Part shown: piece after piece, positions 1 to 10,969 of the stretch
How the letters are laid out: every line of letters starts with the position of its first letter
Position numbering within the stretch: the stretch's first letter is position 1
NCBI GenBank assembly: GCA_958298945.1
Contig: CATQJD010000122.1
Span: 158,013 to 222,012, forward strand
DNA length: 64,000 bases
Direction of reading: 5' to 3'
From: Atherix ibis
Lineage: Eukaryota; Arthropoda; Insecta; Diptera; Athericidae
Made by a program: the position numbers and the translations under genes
The notes under the pieces: generated by a model
What the model saw: only the letters and a program-made list of their open reading frames with translations
The model's database searches: none
Told to the model about the DNA's origin: nothing

Positions 1-689
1 GAGTGTAAATCAGAGTTACGAATTTTTCCTGAACTTCGCTTTCTTTTCTTCCCTCTTGCTTTTCGTCGTCTTTTTATTTCATTTTTCTTTCTTTCTTCGT
101 TCGTCCATGCATGATTGTCAAAAATACGTAAAAAATTGTTTTCTTTCTTCTTTTCTTTCATTTCATTTCTTTCTTATCTTAACATTTTCTTGTCTTCGGG
201 ATTGATTTTCGTCGTCGCTTTTTATTCCTTTCTCACTTTGTTTGGATATGTGTGAAATTTTTTTTTATAGAAATAAAGTGAAAAAGAAATGACGAGCGCA
301 AATGGGAAATGAAACAAAATATTACTAGACAATGGGTTCGGCCATGTAGGTATTGCTAAATTTAAAACCAATAGTACGAAACCGTATAATTTTAAACCGT
401 ACAAATTTATTTTGAAATGAAATGATTAATAGTATTAATAGACTATAGATGTGTTTATATATATATATAGCTAATTTTAAATCAAAAACGAAGAAACAAT
501 TTAAATTTAAACGATTTCAATTTATTTTAAAATATAATAAAATAATTCAAATCCATTATGAAAATGATCGAAGTGTAAAAATGATCGAAGTGTAAAAATT
601 GATTTTACAGAAAAAAATCTCGAGCGAAGATCATCTTTACTAAGCCAGCTATGTTAACAAGCAAAATTATCATATGTTGGCATCTGCAA
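1..689. other. AT-rich spacer, no gene seen
   Basis: The first 240 bases are pyrimidine-rich (repeated TTTCTTTC-like runs) and the rest is AT-rich. No coding similarity was recognised. A 17-base unit around aatgatcgaagtgtaa occurs twice in tandem at about 561-598. Confidence 0.6.
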
Positions 690-1425
690 ATCAATGATCA
701 GTTATTGAACGACCTTTACATTTATAACTTATCGCTGTATGATGCGTTTTATGCTCAAACACATCTTTGCTCCGAATTTTGCACAAACATTTGATACTTA
801 AGACTTATTAGATCCAATTCATGTAGAATTAAAGCCACCAAATCATTTTCTACGCCGCAATTTTACTGATTGTATTAATAAACATAGTGTTGGCTTCTCA
901 GAAAAAATCATCTTCTGTAACGATGCTCATTTTCATATTTAGTCAAAATCTACGAGCAATTATTGAATATCTATCCAATTTATCACTTATCACTGTATAG
1001 TGCACTTTATGATCGAAGACATCATTGGTCCAAATTTTTTCGAAAATAATGCTAATGCGACAGTTACTGCCAATAGAGTGCACTTCGGAAATATGGTAAC
1101 CAGTTTGTTCTAGCTTATTTTTGACTACATGGATGTGGACGAATTGTGGGTAGAACAACGGGACACGCTGGTCAAGAAATAAACAATTTATTGAAAGTCA
1201 AATTTAATGGATGGTTAATTTCGCGCAAAAGAGCACCAGTATTATGCGGTTTAATACCGTTGAACTTCTTCCTGTGGCTGTACATAAAAGATAAGGTGTA
1301 TGAGAATAGTCCACACATAATTTAAGAACCAATATTATTCGCTTTATCTATTTAATAAATTAATAAAATGCGATCGAAAATGTAAAAAAGTTGATGTCTG
1401 TAAACGTAGTCGTGGTGGATATTCA
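690..1425 (+). pseudogene. Decayed Tc1/mariner-superfamily transposase, copy 1
   Basis: Remnant of an IS630-Tc1-mariner transposase of the type with a KIIFSDEAHF block around the first catalytic aspartate. The plus-strand translation (about 899-1160) reads SEKIIFCNDAHFHI, then a stop, then a GPNFFENNA-like block, a VTVNG-like block and MDVDELW (family: LDxxDMWFQQDG). The helix-turn-helix and the last catalytic aspartate region are lost or unreadable. Bases 697-785 are a second, more decayed copy of the segment at about 950-1045, so the element is partly duplicated on itself. Stops and shifts occur throughout, so it makes no protein. Its sister at 4465-5115 shares the stop after HFHI and the same missing block. 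Family call is from motifs; the subfamily is uncertain. Confidence 0.75.
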
Positions 1426-4400
1426 CGTCATATTATTTTTTATTCATAAATGGTTAAGTCTCTATGAGATATTTCAATACAGAAAAATGGAATTTTCATT
1501 CAAACTTTAAAAAATAGTTTTCATTTGGAGACCCTTTAATATTTATTATTATTAAAGCATATTTATTTTACAAACTATTACAGGATCAAGTGCATTCGAA
1601 CAAAAAAAAAATAAACGTGCATCTTCCAGTCATATTTTTTGCAGTATATAGATAAACATAATAAGAAAACAAGAAAAAATATTGCATACACATATATCAG
1701 TTATTCCCACTTTTCAGTGAGACGGAATGGAAGCGCTAAACCAATTGGTGAGAAAGAGAAGAAAAATGGCTGTACATATCATAATTGACATCATTCACCT
1801 AACGAATTTTAGTAGTGTGCATATAAATAACCCATTAGCCATAGAAGCATCATGAAGTAAACTCTTCGCAAAGTTATTGTTGTATCATATTATTGTTCAA
1901 TTTGTGTTTAATCGATTGTATATGCGTCGGTAAATAAAGCATATATCGAAAACTAAAAGTCCAAAAGAGGACACACGATTTGTTGGTTGTCGTCTATATT
2001 TTCTGGCTATCACTATTTTAAATTAAGAAAATATGCATATCTTACCAAAGCTAGAAATGAGATTTTATCCAATGTATATACACAATTGCAAAAACCGGTA
2101 TAAACCTGTTATTGTGCTCATGGCCTGCGGTCTACCAAAATCTTTGACGTCAAGGTATTTAAAAATTTAATTTAAATTTTAAAATTTCAAAAAGTTGAAC
2201 TAATAGGTAAACAAATAAATATGCTATTTGCATGCATGCTACATAGTTAAGCATCTTAATATTATTTTCTTTAGTGCAACTGAGTCGATGGTACAATATA
2301 TATTGTCACTTCAAAATACGCTACTGAATCTCATTCAAATATCATGATAGTAATTTACATACACCTGTAATAATGAAATATAAAAGATTCTTTACAAAAG
2401 GTATTTAGTCATAGCCATTACTGCAGTTAAGCGCACCCATCTATTCATTCCATGTTGGAAAATACAGCAAGGCAACCTATGTGTATATTGATAGTTATTT
2501 TAATTGGGTATGCTTTGCATTGTACGTAGGTTTGCATGTGAGGTATAGTAAATATTTCTTCTCTTTCATGTACATACAGAAATTTTTATCCCATTATTGT
2601 GTTGAAATTGAAGTCATAACATTATAATTTTTATGTATGTATTGGAAATTACCTGTGCAAAGGCTACGTAAGTTACCTGTTTGAATGTTAAATTTACTTT
2701 ATTCTAGTTGGCTTAAGACATTCCATTTGGATTTATTTGTCACAATAATACGTCATTAGCAAAACATTCATTTGAATTTATTATTTTGTAAATAATTTAG
2801 TATAAATTAAATTATTTAAAATATATATAATTTTGTTTTAATGATCAATTAAAAAATATGTAATTAAAACCGGATAATCTTCGCCTAAGATTTTTTTGTG
2901 TAGCAAATATATAAAAATATATTTATATAAACATCGTTTGTGTGTTACTTATATTTCTTGTTGAAATGGACAAAAAAATAATGCTCAAGTGAATTTTGCA
3001 AAGTTATCCAAAATATAAAATTAGTAGCAAAAATAAGTATAATTAAATCTAAAGTTGTATATATAAAACAAAGGAAGTATTAAGTGTAAGTGCGTGGCTT
3101 ACGACATTAAATTAAAAGCAATGTAGTGTCAAACCGAGCCATTAAATTCATTTTTAAAATTTTTGTTACCCCTGTGTGTACATTTTTCAATTCCCTGCTT
3201 AAAATAATAATAATAATTGTTGAGAATGTTAACTGTAATACTAAATTTATACTAAATTAACATAATTAATTCATCTTTTTTCAGACAACGTAACTATAAA
3301 TGTATATACATGCAGTTGTATTGAATATATTTTATTACACTTCATGATATAGAAATAAAAATATTTGTCTGTAAAGCGGACATCATTTTATTAGTTAGTA
3401 AAATATATTAAATTAATATAATATAAAAGAGAAACATTAAATTATGTTGAATTTTAAACATTATACGATGATTGTTCAGTCAGCCATTTTGAAACGAAGC
3501 TCAAATAAATTTCAGAATGGATGAGTGTCTATAAGCATATTTAAAGATGTATATTTATTATAAAAGTAATAAATACCATATTCGTGTTTGGTCTAACAGT
3601 TAATTATGTTCATTTTTTTTGTTTATATAAAAATAGGAGGCACAAATTGATAAATATCCATAGTTGTTAGTAATATTAAAAAAATATTCCATTTATCAGA
3701 GTTATTTTTCTTCACAAATTTAGAAATTTTTATAATTTTTTGATGTTTAAAAATTATCTAAACCCCTTCGAAAAATATATTTTTTCTATTATATTTAAAT
3801 TTGCTTACATAGTTGTAGAAGAATTTGTTAATTTAACTCAATTCCTTAAGTTAAATGTTTTTAAATTTTTTTTTCCTTCTGATGTTTTATTTCTACTATA
3901 ATAATTTAGAACTTAAAGGAATTTGCATAGATTTGTATATATGACTAGTTGGTTCAAATATTTAAAATTATTTGTTTATAGTACTCGTATATGCATAATT
4001 TTTTTAATTGTGTATATACGATTTCTATAAATATATTTTTATTTTAATATGGGAACTAACGAGATACAATTTCAGGCAAGTATTTTTATTTTGCACTTTT
4101 TTTAAATATTCTAATAGCATACCAGTTTCACAAATTATAAACAATACAATTTGATTTGTAATACTGTGGAACGTACTTTTCTCTGTGTTCGCTACCGTAT
4201 AGTTATTGGAGAAAATAATATATTATAAGCGAGTACGAGACTGTCATTATGTTTCGATACAAATAAACCAATTCCAAGTAGTTTTTCGTTCACCATCATA
4301 CTTTTTCTTAAGTAACAAAAGGAAGCAATACAGGAAAATATGGCCCAATTAAAAAAAGGTAAGCCATTAAAGACTATATAAGAAAATGTGGCCCCATTAA

Positions 4401-4464
4401 AAAAAGCCGCACATGATATGTCGACCAAACAAGAGACGATCGATTTGTTACAATATCTTCAATT
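1426..4464. other. Long AT-rich stretch, no gene seen
   Basis: About 3 kb of AT-rich DNA with no recognisable coding region on either strand. At 1,824 there is a tataaata box and at about 1,934 an aataaa signal, spaced as in an LTR or short transcription unit, but no matching partner was found. Bases 4334-4407 hold a two-copy tandem duplication (ggcccaattaaaaaa-like units). Confidence 0.55.
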
Positions 4465-5115
4465 TGGGTAGAAATTTGATACTTAACACTTACTAGATCC
4501 AATTTATATAAAATTAAAATCGCGCCAAAATTTTGCTGATTGTATCATTGAGCATAGTTTTGGCCTCTCAGAAAAAATCATCTTATCTGACGAAGCTCAT
4601 TTTCATATTTAGTCAAAATTCACGACAAGTTATTGAATATTATTCATCACTTGTCTCTGTATCGTGTACTTTATGACATTGATGTAAATTTTTTTGAAAA
4701 TAATGCTGGTGCTACAGTTACGGTCAATGGAGTGCATTACGAAGATATGGTAACCAATTTGTTATAGCTTATTTTTGATAACATGGATGTGGATGACTTG
4801 TTGTTTCAACTAGATACACTGCCTAAGAAATAATCAAAATTTATCGAAATGGATTGTTAATTTCCATATGCAATGGATTGTTAATTTCTCGAAAAGAGCA
4901 CCACTTTTATGCGATTTAATACTATTGGACCTCTTTTTATTGGGGTATATGAAAGATAAGGTATATGAGAATAACCACACAAAATTAAAGAACCCAAAAT
5001 AAATATCAACAGCGTTATACATTACATAGAGCAACAATTATAGTAAAATGTAATCGAAAAGCTTGTAAAAAGGATTGCTGCATGTGATCATAGTCGTGGT
5101 CGAAATTTTATAAAA
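4465..5115 (+). pseudogene. Decayed Tc1/mariner-superfamily transposase, copy 2
   Basis: Second copy of the element at 690-1425, aligned over nearly its whole length. The translation shows SEKIILSDEAHFHI followed by the same stop and the same loss of the block that normally follows (about 35-40 bases), then YLDDM-equivalent, LDLFLLGYMKDKVYEN (family: LDYFLWGYVK) and a C-terminal tail. The D of SDEAHF, normally the first catalytic aspartate, is still visible here, unlike in copy 1, but frameshifts and stops break the frame. The shared stop and deletion mean both copies come from one already defective master, or from a duplication of the locus. Confidence 0.75.
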
Positions 5116-5127
5116 AGAATTGATGTT

Positions 5128-5280
5128 CCTCAGGGATATATATATCAAAATGATATTCCTCAGAGATCTTCTCTTTCCACAATCCTCTTTAATATTTACA
5201 TTCAATCATTATCTACTTCACTTTCACCGATTTGTCATTTATTTTATACTAATTATTTTTACATTCTTGTGACCGTACGT
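5128..5280 (+). pseudogene. LINE reverse transcriptase scrap
   Basis: About 45 codons on the plus strand resemble RT blocks 4-5 of non-LTR elements: a DIPQRSSLSTILFNIY string (family: GVPQGSVLSPxLFNIY) followed by a short hydrophobic stretch ending in YTNYF, where the catalytic YADD should be. Both catalytic aspartates are therefore lost. The segment directly follows transposase copy 2. A short upstream duplication of the first block (gatgttcctcaggga-like, twice) is visible at 5128-5165. A weak endonuclease-like string ending in SSDHALL near 5700-5850 may belong to the same element but is not firm. Confidence 0.6.
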
Positions 5281-6667
5281 ACGCTATCCTCCCGATGTTG
5301 TCGAATTCGATTTATGTTGTTCGGAAGTAGAGTAGAAGGAGCGGTGCGTTTATTCTTATTAAAACCTTTGTATTTGTTGTACACTTATACAGCATAACAC
5401 GTGATCACAATGGTCAGAGTCCATGAAAATCCTAGGCATGACCATTGTCCATAGAGGTGAATAGAATTTGCATATTTAAAAAAAATGTTAGCCTTATCAA
5501 ATACAGTTTAAATATTGTCAAGATTCTGGTTGGCACTATATGTAAAGTTCGACAAAGGAGGCTATGTTTCTCTTTTATTTCACTATATATGCCAGAATAA
5601 TAGTAACAAAGCTTATGATAGTTGAGGTAGGGTTAATCAGTATATTTGACTAGCTAGCTAGTCAAATATATAGTTATATATAAACTAGGGTTTATCATCG
5701 GTCAACTAACTACTTAGTTAGTGCATCGTACTTCACTGGTCGCAAGCCCATCTCTGATTACCTTCTCAAATTCCATGCTAATTTATTATACAACAACCTT
5801 TGATCTTCTGACCATGCTCTATTAAACCTAAAAAAATATAATATTCACCCCTCTATACAAAAGAAATTAATCTTTCTTTTTATTAATGATACTCTTCATC
5901 ATTACTCTAACTTTCGTAAATCATGTTTGACAGTAGAGTTGTGAGTGTTTTTATCTCTGAATAGGTACAAAAAGACAAATACTGTGGCGTTCTTTCACAA
6001 GAAACTTTTCCTAGTGCAGTTGAAAGAACTTACTGATTATTTGCATTTTTCTACGAATGCGGCCGCAGATGATAATATGGACGATTTGTATGAGAATTCA
6101 TAGCATTTGGTGATTTTTATCTAATTAAAATTAAAAATTAGAGGTGGTTGTTAATCTAACAAACAATATAAGAAATAAATTGTACGCGAAAATATCATAT
6201 TTAAACAGTTCTACAAGAATTTTGCAGTTATATATACTGGAATACATCGGGATCTCTGTATATCTAAAAGTATAACAGAAATTATGCAAATAAAAAGAGA
6301 GTAATATTTAGTTGTGGATTAAATTTATGTTTGATATCAATTATTTTTTCTAAATTTTGCCGCTATTTATCAAGAAAACCTTTACTAATTTTGGGATAAA
6401 AACAAAGGCAAATATAATTTTAAACTCACTATAATAGTCAACAATTAGTTAAGTTACTATATATTTTTGGGCTATAAGAAAACCTACATCAGTTTTATAT
6501 GATCTCAGATGACTTAATTTTCTAAAATAATTAATATAAGGAAAGTGACCAATCATTAAAATAGATAAAGACTCGAAAAGTTATATCTTTTAGACTATGT
6601 TCGAAAAGTGGTCGGATAAAAAAATCTGCAATCACAAATTATTCCTTATTTTTGTTAATATGTAATG
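5281..6667. other. AT-rich spacer with faint LINE traces
   Basis: No intact gene. A possible LINE endonuclease trace lies near 5700-5930 (plus). A GC-rich patch with a NotI-like gcggccgc site is at 6,058-6,066. The rest shows no recognisable coding similarity. Confidence 0.45.
5641..5670. repeat. 30-bp perfect palindrome
   Basis: tatatttgactagctagcta continues into its own reverse complement with no spacer; every base of the 30 pairs. It contains the self-complementary core ctagctag. Confidence 0.95.
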
Positions 6668-7373
6668 TTTTTTTTTTTTTTTTTTTAGATATTTACAACT
6701 ACAACATAGTAATAAGCAAATTTGAGCAATAGTATTAATTAACTTGAAAGGTTGTGGGGAGTAACCATCCAATAAAGTTCCTCCTACTAGCGTTTGTTTC
6801 AGTTAGGCCTCAGTATTTTAGTAAATCACGCGACCGGTGACGCTTAAGTCTTCGATGGGTATTACTAGAGAATGGAGGATAGTTCTTGAACAAGAGGATT
6901 ATTATGATTGAGGATACAGGAACGAAACTTTTTATAGCGAGATACTGCCACATCAAAAACAAATGGGACTTTAAAATCACGATGAATAACAGTATTGAGA
7001 ACATAGAAGGGGACATCGATAATTGTACGGAGTATTTTTGATTTAAGGGATTGGATTGGACGTGAATTAGAAGGCTTAGTAGATCCCCAGAGTTCTAGTC
7101 CGTATGTCCATATCGGTTTCAGTAAGGTATTGTATAACAGTACTTTGCTGTCTATAGTAAGTTTCGAAGTAGTTTTAGGTATCGTCTTTTAAGTTCTTGT
7201 CTTTTAACTCTTGTATGTGGGTTCCATGTCAGGCGTTTGTCTAAGTTCAGTTCTAGGTACCGAGCTTCGGTGTGTTGTGGTATGGCATTGCCATTAAGAT
7301 ATATGGGAGGGCATGTCTCACGACGGAGAGTGAAAGTTATCTGGATAGATTTACGTTCATTGACTTTTATTCT

Positions 7374-7900
7374 TCACTTAGTAAACCAGTTCTGGCGGGT
7401 TTGGATTTGGATTTGGAGAGTTTCGGAAGCATGTTGGGGATTTTCGCTAAATGCAAGGCAGGCCGTATCATCGGCGTATATACCAAAGAATGTAATAGGG
7501 CAAATTGGGATGTCGGATGCATAAATGTTGTAGAAGATGGGTCCAAGTAAGCTACCCTGAGGAACCCCAGCCAATATCGGAGAGACATTGGAGAGTTCGT
7601 TGGATTCATTTACTTGGAAGTGTCGGTTGGAAAGGAATGATCTTAGAATTAGGAAATAGGTGGAAGGAAGGAACCTCTTGAGTTTCCAGAGTAGACTTAT
7701 ATCAAGAAACACACCGGGATAGTACTGTTTTCTTTCTAAAGAGTATGCAATGAAATCGACAACTCGATAACACTGCTGGGTAGTGGAGTGTTCGGCGCGG
7801 AAACCAAACTAGTGATTAGGAATTAAATTTGAAGATTCGAGTAGAGGATGTAAGCGGCGAGGGAGGATTTTTTCAAAGATTTTTGAGAGTACTAGGCCTT
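7374..7900 (-). pseudogene. Jockey RT domain, copy 1
   Basis: Reverse transcriptase core of the Jockey copy. The minus-strand reading has VFLDIS...LWKLKRFLP, FLSNRHFQVNE, AGVPQGSLLGPIFYNIYASD (RT block 4) and GIYADDTACLAFSEN (RT block 5 with an intact YADD catalytic pair). Upstream, HxxVVDFIAY-like and FGFR-like blocks are present up to about 7890 with a stop (FGFR site reads with a stop near 7811). Compared with copy 2, this copy has lost the block encoding 'SQAFDRFWHPG' but keeps the YADD. No complete ORF2 remains, so no enzyme is expected. Confidence 0.85.
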
Positions 7901-7953
7901 ATTGACCTGTAGGGAGTGTGTCGGTTTATTGGTTTATTGGGCTTAGGGATCAA

Positions 7954-8333
7954 GATTCCTGACCGTAGCTTAATGAGCGGAGTATAAACCAAAGTACTCT
8001 TAAAACAAAAAGTGGTACCACGGGAATCGGGAATACACTGTGCCCGATTTAGGTGAGGCGCCATTTGGCAGCAACGTGGTGGTTGTGGTTATGCCCATGT
8101 TACGGGTATGGTCTCCGGACCGCAGGTGGGAGGTAACTGGCAAATTCCATCTTGCAATTATCTCGGGCACTGTCACTGCTAATGACAGAAGAGGTTTAGA
8201 TAGTCCTCGCCACCAGCAGGTGGAGTGGTCGGCTTGTAACTGACTACTAACTGGTAACTGCTAGTAAAGGTCGTAGGGGACTCATGGTCTTGAGGTTTGG
8301 ACAACCAGGTCAAGTTAAATAACAATTTCTAAC
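7954..8333 (+). mobile_element. 380-bp inserted LINE-3'-end/SINE-like unit
   Basis: This segment interrupts the Jockey copy and is flanked by a perfect 16-base direct repeat, tgggcttagggatcaa, at 7938-7953 and 8334-8349, which is a target-site duplication made by retrotransposition. Its sequence matches the unit at 31,373-31,804 that follows the R1-type LINE, in the same orientation, with a few short deletions. It begins at the same base (gattcct...) as that unit and ends in aacaatttctaac. There is no poly(A) tail. It is either a 5'-truncated LINE copy or a short element using the LINE's 3' end. Confidence 0.85.
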
Positions 8334-8345
8334 TGGGCTTAGGGA

Positions 8346-8804
8346 TCAAACATGTAAACTTGGGTACCGCGTCATGTAGTTCTTGTCTATTTTGAAGCTT
8401 TGTCGTAAGTCTAAATGCTCGTAAATATATTGTTTGAATAATTCCCAATCAATTGGTTCATTAATAAGTCTCGGCGCATTGACTTTTGGAGTGGATTGGG
8501 AATGGAGGACTAGTAGAACAGGGTTATGATCGGAGTTAAGATATAGGAGTGAAATAACATTAATATTGGAGAAATTCATTTCTGCACTTGTCCTCTCTTT
8601 TAAATATGGTGATGTTAAATATTCACTAGCACATTTTACACATTTAGGCAGGTGCCTACAATAGGCTTTGGTGTGTCCAAATTTCTGGCACTTGTGGTAT
8701 TGCACAATATCCTTTTGCGGATACGGTTCTGCAACTTTAATTTTTGTGTAGAACAATGTGTCTATTTTCAGAATTTCTTTGAGGGTTCCAAGTCCACAAA
8801 ACAT
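8346..8804 (-). pseudogene. Jockey ORF1 zinc knuckles fused to endonuclease tail
   Basis: Open frame of 152 codons on the minus strand. Residues about 33-65 carry a retroelement zinc-knuckle string (CQKFGHTKAYCRHLPKCVKC), typical of the ORF1 nucleic-acid-binding protein of Jockey-type elements. From about residue 78 the frame runs into SDHNPVLLVLHSQS..., the end of the ORF2 apurinic endonuclease. The two parts normally lie more than 1 kb apart, so a deletion near 8585-8600 has fused them in frame. The downstream half is over 90% alike to bases 35,160-35,345 of copy 2 by eye. Start is set by the first ATG of the frame and overlaps ORF1 by a frameshift; it is not a natural start. Confidence 0.75.
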
Positions 8805-9328
8805 AGTGGAAGAGATCGACCCTCTAGACGTTTGGTTTTCACGTTATTGATGTTGCGCACAACGAAACCAAACACTTCCAACTCGTTTTTGATATCCTCC
8901 ATCGGCGTAGTATGATGGAGGTGGCGAAACATTACACGGAAAGGCTTTAAATTGGTCGACTGATATGTGTGAAACTCCGATTTAGTATCTTCCAAGTACT
9001 TTACGGCACTTCTGTAAGAGGCGCCGCTCTCTGTATAAATTGCAAGACCTTTTGGATGGGCATTGTATGTGAATTCACCGCCGCTCTCTGTATAAATGGC
9101 ACCGCCTAAATCACCAAAATTGGTGATGCTTTTAACGTAAATGGGCGGTGTACTCTGTTTCTCCGCCCCAATATCGCCATTAGAAGCAATTGCATCAGGA
9201 AGCGCTAAAGCAGCAAATCTGTTGCTGCACGATGTAGGTTTTGGGGTTTTTGGCGATGAGAGCCGCGCTCTCGATACTTGTCTATCCGTAGACTTAACGG
9301 ACGGTGTCGTTGACCGCTTTCGTGGCAT
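8768..9328 (-). pseudogene. Jockey ORF1 (Gag-like) N-terminal part
   Basis: First ORF of the Jockey copy; such proteins coat the element RNA. The start is placed at the ATG of MPRKRSTTPS (9328), after which come a basic serine/proline-rich stretch, FHTYQ and KPFRVMFRHLHHTTPMEDIK...GFVVRNINNVKTK, which match the PRE_C2HC region of insect LINE ORF1 proteins, and LPLCFVDLEP before the frame breaks at 8768. The zinc knuckles continue in another frame (previous entry), so one small shift separates them. An internal duplication of the YTESG codons (about 9,025-9,045 and 9,080-9,100) is present. A 24-codon open extension upstream of 9328 is probably 5' leader. Confidence 0.8.
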
Positions 9329-9420
9329 AATCGTGCGTACGTAAACTCTTATCTTTTCTTGTTTATGAACAGTTTTATTGTTCACTGAAAATGTGCACAA
9401 GCAGAGTACAGCTCAGCAAA

Positions 9421-10960
9421 TTTAACTCGGCGAAATGCAATTATTCTATTTGTCGTCTATTTACAGTCTGTACACTATTTTTTCTCTCTCTTTTTTCCAC
9501 GCAATTACATGAAACACTTTCACTTCAATAATAATAATTTATTACAATGGATTTTTCTACACCGAAATCGAAAACGCGAGTGCTCTGTTCACAACTCAAT
9601 ATGTCATGTTAAATTCACTTTTCATTGCCGTCTCAATATTACCTTACCTAAAATTATTTGTTAGCATGTTTTCGCTTTTTGCGGAGCTGTTATAAACTGT
9701 TTTTAAACTCAGGACTTAGATGAAATAATAAAAATATAATTTTTAAACATTGTTGCGTTTAATATAATGATTGTGTTTCGAGAAGTATGTAATGGTATTT
9801 TGTTTGTAAGATTTTATTTTATACAGTTATACTCGTATATGATAAAAATGAATATTTGTAACGTTCGAAGTAAGTTATTTTATTATTATTATTAAACCAC
9901 TTTTTTTACCTTTCAACAGATCCACTATCTTGTCATTGGCTTTAAAGCCGCTTATTATAATATATCTACGTTAAAACGTTATATATCCACGAGCGAATTC
10001 GGCATCCTAGAAAACTTGATGAGCATGACTAGTATAAGTGGAAGAGTTAAATCAATCATTAACATACACAATGGGTCCGGCAAAGGGACCAAATTTTGTG
10101 CGTTCTGGAGAAAGTAAATCGCGGCTCATGGATAAGCATGAGAGGTACCATCCTCATATAGCCAGCCAATCTTTGAGCATAAGCTAACGACATCGACATT
10201 ATGTGTCTATCAGAAAGAGCAAAAGTATATAGGCACAGCGGCGGCATTGAATATAAAACCAATTAGCACTAGTAGCATATAGATAGCAGATTATAGTTTC
10301 AAAAGAGTTAAGTCATTTTACTATATGAAATCAAGGGTCACATCCGATAAAAACATCGGGGAAGAAATCTGCCGATAGCTGTTGCCAACCAACTGAGCTA
10401 ATTCAGTCAGTCTAAACCATACCATTCGAAACTTCTTTCAATTATATCCAAGCTACTGATCTTGCTAGTCTTTATACATTCTTCGAAAACAAAACCATTG
10501 TGAAATCTTATACGCCTTCAAGGGGAGTAAAATTCAAAGAATTTGCGGCACTCTATATGGGCGTAGACGACTCTGGAGCCTATTTAACGACAAGATTTTA
10601 GAGCGTTCCCATGACCGCTCTAATTTTGTTTCCAGGAAAGGAGGAAGTTCCTCTGGTATACCGACGGCGTTAGCCAGACCGCCAAAAACATGCTAAAATT
10701 ATCTAACTGATTGCCAGTATTGCAATATCATAATAGTTGGAGTTCTTTGATTCGGTTGGACTAGACCAGATTCTAGATGATCGCACCATCGATATTGATG
10801 AATATACAAAATATAATAATTTTAATGGCTCCGATTGTTTCCTTATTCATATCTTATTATAGTTGTTCTAAAAATAGAATAATATACAATATATATTTCA
10901 TATAAATTATATGTAAGCAGATATTTCCAGGGCAAATACAAAACATAAATATATATTAGG
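9421..10960. other. Spacer; one unidentified open stretch
   Basis: No recognised gene. On the plus strand about 10,430-10,598 is open for 56 codons and reads TSFNYIQATDLASLYTFFEN and further, ending in YLTTRF; codon use looks better than in the surrounding DNA but no family was recognised. Bases 10,200-10,270 contain a GC-richer patch with tatataggcac-like and tataaaa sequences. Confidence 0.4.
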
Positions 10961-10969
10961 AAAAATACC

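Larger units (their letters stand above)
6668..9420 (-). mobile_element. Jockey-type LINE, copy 1 (internally deleted)
   Basis: Non-LTR retrotransposon in minus orientation. The 3' end is marked by the poly(T) run at about 6668-6687 (poly(A) on the element strand) and a 3' segment nearly identical to that of copy 2 at 33,142-35,790. Reading on the minus strand: ORF1 (9328 down to about 8600), a deletion joining ORF1 zinc knuckles to the end of the endonuclease, a second deletion, the RT (7900 down to 7370), then the 3' region. A 380-bp foreign insert sits at 7954-8333. The 5' end is unclear; a 9-base match (tatgtaatg) at 6659-6667 and 9786-9794 could be the target duplication, which would put the end near 9785. 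The element cannot move on its own. Confidence 0.85.

Noticed and set aside
1700..1950. Solo LTR suggested by tataaata at 1,824 and aataaa near 1,934
   Set aside because: No second copy, no terminal TG/CA pair and no target duplication could be found in the window.
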